In this document: positions 6,831-7,927 of the stretch, piece by piece
How positions within the stretch are numbered: the first letter of the stretch is position 1
Layout of the letters: each line of letters begins with the position of its first letter
NCBI GenBank assembly: GCA_016287995.1
Contig: JAEEXW010000114.1
Location: 1 to 7,927 of the forward strand
Source of the DNA: Bacteroidales bacterium
GTDB taxonomy: Bacteria > Bacteroidota > Bacteroidia > Bacteroidales > UBA3824
DNA: 7,927 nucleotides
Reading direction: 5' to 3'
Program-made: the position numbers and the translations under genes
The notes under the pieces: generated by a model
Seen by the model: the letters and a program-made list of their open reading frames with translations, nothing else
Told to the model about the DNA's origin: nothing
Database searches by the model: none

Positions 6831-7406
6831 TTAGAGTTTTACCTTAAATGCTGCTTTAAATCCTTGAAAATCTTTCGTTTGCGGATCACGCAATTCATAT
6901 CCGAATGTCAATCCCGTAACTTTTTTCGTTAAAGTCATGGTTTTCTCGTTGAAATACCATTTTTCTTCAAACATAATATTGCCGATGTCTTTGCGGTTGA
7001 ACTCTTTTTCGAGTGCTTTTATTTCGCTAATAGGCATTTCTCTTGTTTCCTCAAAATAGTCGTAAGCCTTTAATCTGCCTTTATAAACGGCTTGAAAAAT
7101 TGCATTTGCGAGCGGTTTTATATCGGTTTTAGCGAGTCTTTCTTCTTCCCAATCATCGTCAATTTTGTGGTTTTTAACAACGACTTCGTATGTTATCGGG
7201 TCGGAAATTATCATCGCCGAAGCGGAATCAAAATTGTAAAAAAACTCCGTTTCTTTGATAACAGGGGGTGGGGGAGCGGCTATTACACTTCTTGTCTGAA
7301 CTTCTACAATGCTGTCTGCGGCTGCTTGTTTGTTGTCGTTAGTTATTGAATTACAAGATGTTGCTACTAAAAATGAGCATAATGCCAATAGTGATATTTT
7401 TTTCAT
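6831..7406 (-). CDS. small lipoprotein with weak GldN/PorN-like C-terminal pattern
   Basis: This 191-residue lipoprotein precursor has Lys-Lys after Met, a hydrophobic core, and a lipobox ending in Cys18 (ATSC). No acidic run follows the Cys (NSITNDNK), so it probably faces the periplasm rather than the outside. A Pro-rich linker (APPPP) comes before the folded part at about residue 50. The segment KGRLKAYDYFEE, later followed by FEEKWYFNEKTMTLTKKVTGL, recalls the layout of GldN/PorN, periplasmic ring components of the type IX secretion/gliding machinery: a 'GrixAYdY' strand and then 'kE.wyFd....t..tkVtgl'. This is judged by eye and is not strong enough for a name. It sits 18 bases after a BatA-like membrane protein gene and 3 bases before mutS, so the three genes may form one transcript. 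Its role is unknown. Confidence 0.75.
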   Translation of the reverse strand: MKKISLLALCSFLVATSCNSITNDNKQAAADSIVEVQTRSVIAAPPPPVIKETEFFYNFDSASAMIISDPITYEVVVKNHKIDDDWEEERLAKTDIKPLANAIFQAVYKGRLKAYDYFEETREMPISEIKALEKEFNRKDIGNIMFEEKWYFNEKTMTLTKKVTGLTFGYELRDPQTKDFQGFKAAFKVKL

Positions 7407-7424
7407 GTTTTATTTTAATTATGT

Positions 7425-7927
7425 TTATAAAAATCTTCCGACGCATATTTCGGCGGCGGCAAATATCAATGCAAAAATAACAAAAATTCTCCAAAGCGGT
7501 TTATTTGCGGCATTTTGAACCGTCGAAACAGAAAAGCCTCCGTTGTCGGTTTCTATTATCTGTGCTGATACAAAACCTTCTGAGGATAGTTTTTCCAAGA
7601 TTTCGTCTGCCGTAAAAAAATCCAATTTGGATTCTTTTCTGTCATAATTGTATGCAACAAAGGCGTTTGATGGTTTGTCTTGAATCATCAAAGTATAAAA
7701 TCCCGCTTTCTCAATGAGGTTTTGAGAAAAAATCTTAAAATTCATAAAACCGTCGGGTCCAGAAATTCTCGGTATCAGTTCAAAGTCGGAATCCTCTGCC
7801 TTCAAAAACACTTTTACGCCTTCCTTGTAATTCGGAATTTTGGTCGTAAAGCCATCGTCTTTGCCGATTAAAGTGTAATACTGCGAGTCAAAATTTTGGG
7901 AAAACGCCGCTGCGTTATACAGCAAAG
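7425..7927 (-). CDS. C-terminal part of a BatA-like membrane protein (5' end outside window)
   Basis: This reading frame is open to the right edge of the window, so only the last 167 or so codons are seen. The first possible start codon, a TTG near 7925, is unlikely to be the real start. The visible part has a beta-rich region, FYTLMIQDKPSNAFVAYNYDRKESKLDFF, and ends in one hydrophobic segment (LWRIFVIFALIFAAAEICVGRFL) at the extreme C terminus. From memory this matches the end of the long Bacteroidota proteins that begin with a BatA domain and a von Willebrand-type region, are anchored in the inner membrane, and carry the 'NYDR.ES.L.F' signature and a final TM helix ending in 'E....RFL'. These proteins have no well-defined function. 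It is the first visible gene of the minus-strand group leading to mutS. Confidence 0.7.
   Translation of the reverse strand, partial: LLYNAAAFSQNFDSQYYTLIGKDDGFTTKIPNYKEGVKVFLKAEDSDFELIPRISGPDGFMNFKIFSQNLIEKAGFYTLMIQDKPSNAFVAYNYDRKESKLDFFTADEILEKLSSEGFVSAQIIETDNGGFSVSTVQNAANKPLWRIFVIFALIFAAAEICVGRFL

Noticed and set aside
7309..7518. Small plus-strand reading frame across the junction of the two right-hand genes
   Set aside because: It covers the lipoprotein signal-peptide region and the end of the BatA-like gene on the other strand, with no support of its own.

Overview
The window looks like a Bacteroidales (Bacteroidota) chromosome segment of moderate to low G+C. Four things suggest this: a TTTG / TAnnTTTG promoter upstream of position 1689, a short peptide of the 'YIKP...LLAGS' type, a fimbrillin-like lipoprotein with an acidic stretch after the lipid-bearing cysteine, and a MutS and a BatA-like membrane protein that read like Bacteroidota members. 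I see no tRNA, rRNA, CRISPR array, insertion sequence or attachment site.

Left part (1-1600, + strand): an AT-rich leader, a 61-residue peptide gene, and 19 bases later a 429-residue lipoprotein with an unusually strong Shine-Dalgarno sequence. The lipoprotein has a fimbrillin-like N-terminal region and two C-terminal Ig-like domains, and is probably displayed on the cell surface. A 10-bp perfect stem-loop follows it.

Centre (1650-4237, + strand): a compact three-gene operon. The first gene joins a ThiD/PdxK-type kinase fold to an AraC-type DNA-binding domain. It is followed after 3 bases by pdxS, and pdxT overlaps pdxS by 4 bases (ATGA). PdxS and PdxT together make pyridoxal 5'-phosphate (PLP) from glutamine, ribose 5-phosphate and glyceraldehyde 3-phosphate. 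The kinase part of the fusion keeps the family's substrate-binding loop but has lost the GTGC anion-hole/catalytic motif (it reads GVAG), the Lys of KGGH (Gln here) and the Asn of the NxxE motif. The simplest reading is that an old vitamin kinase has become a ligand sensor that controls the PLP operon. This is the most interesting object in the window. Its promoter lies so close to the GTG start that the mRNA is probably leaderless or nearly so.

Right part (7927-4221, - strand): a tightly packed set read right to left. It holds the C-terminal end of a BatA-like membrane protein (cut by the window edge), a 191-residue lipoprotein with a faint GldN/PorN resemblance, and mutS, the mismatch-recognition ATPase. 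The mutS and pdxT 3' ends converge and overlap by 17 bases. Intergenic space is small throughout; the only gap over 100 bases is 1541-1688, and no gene-free stretch exceeds 300 bases.
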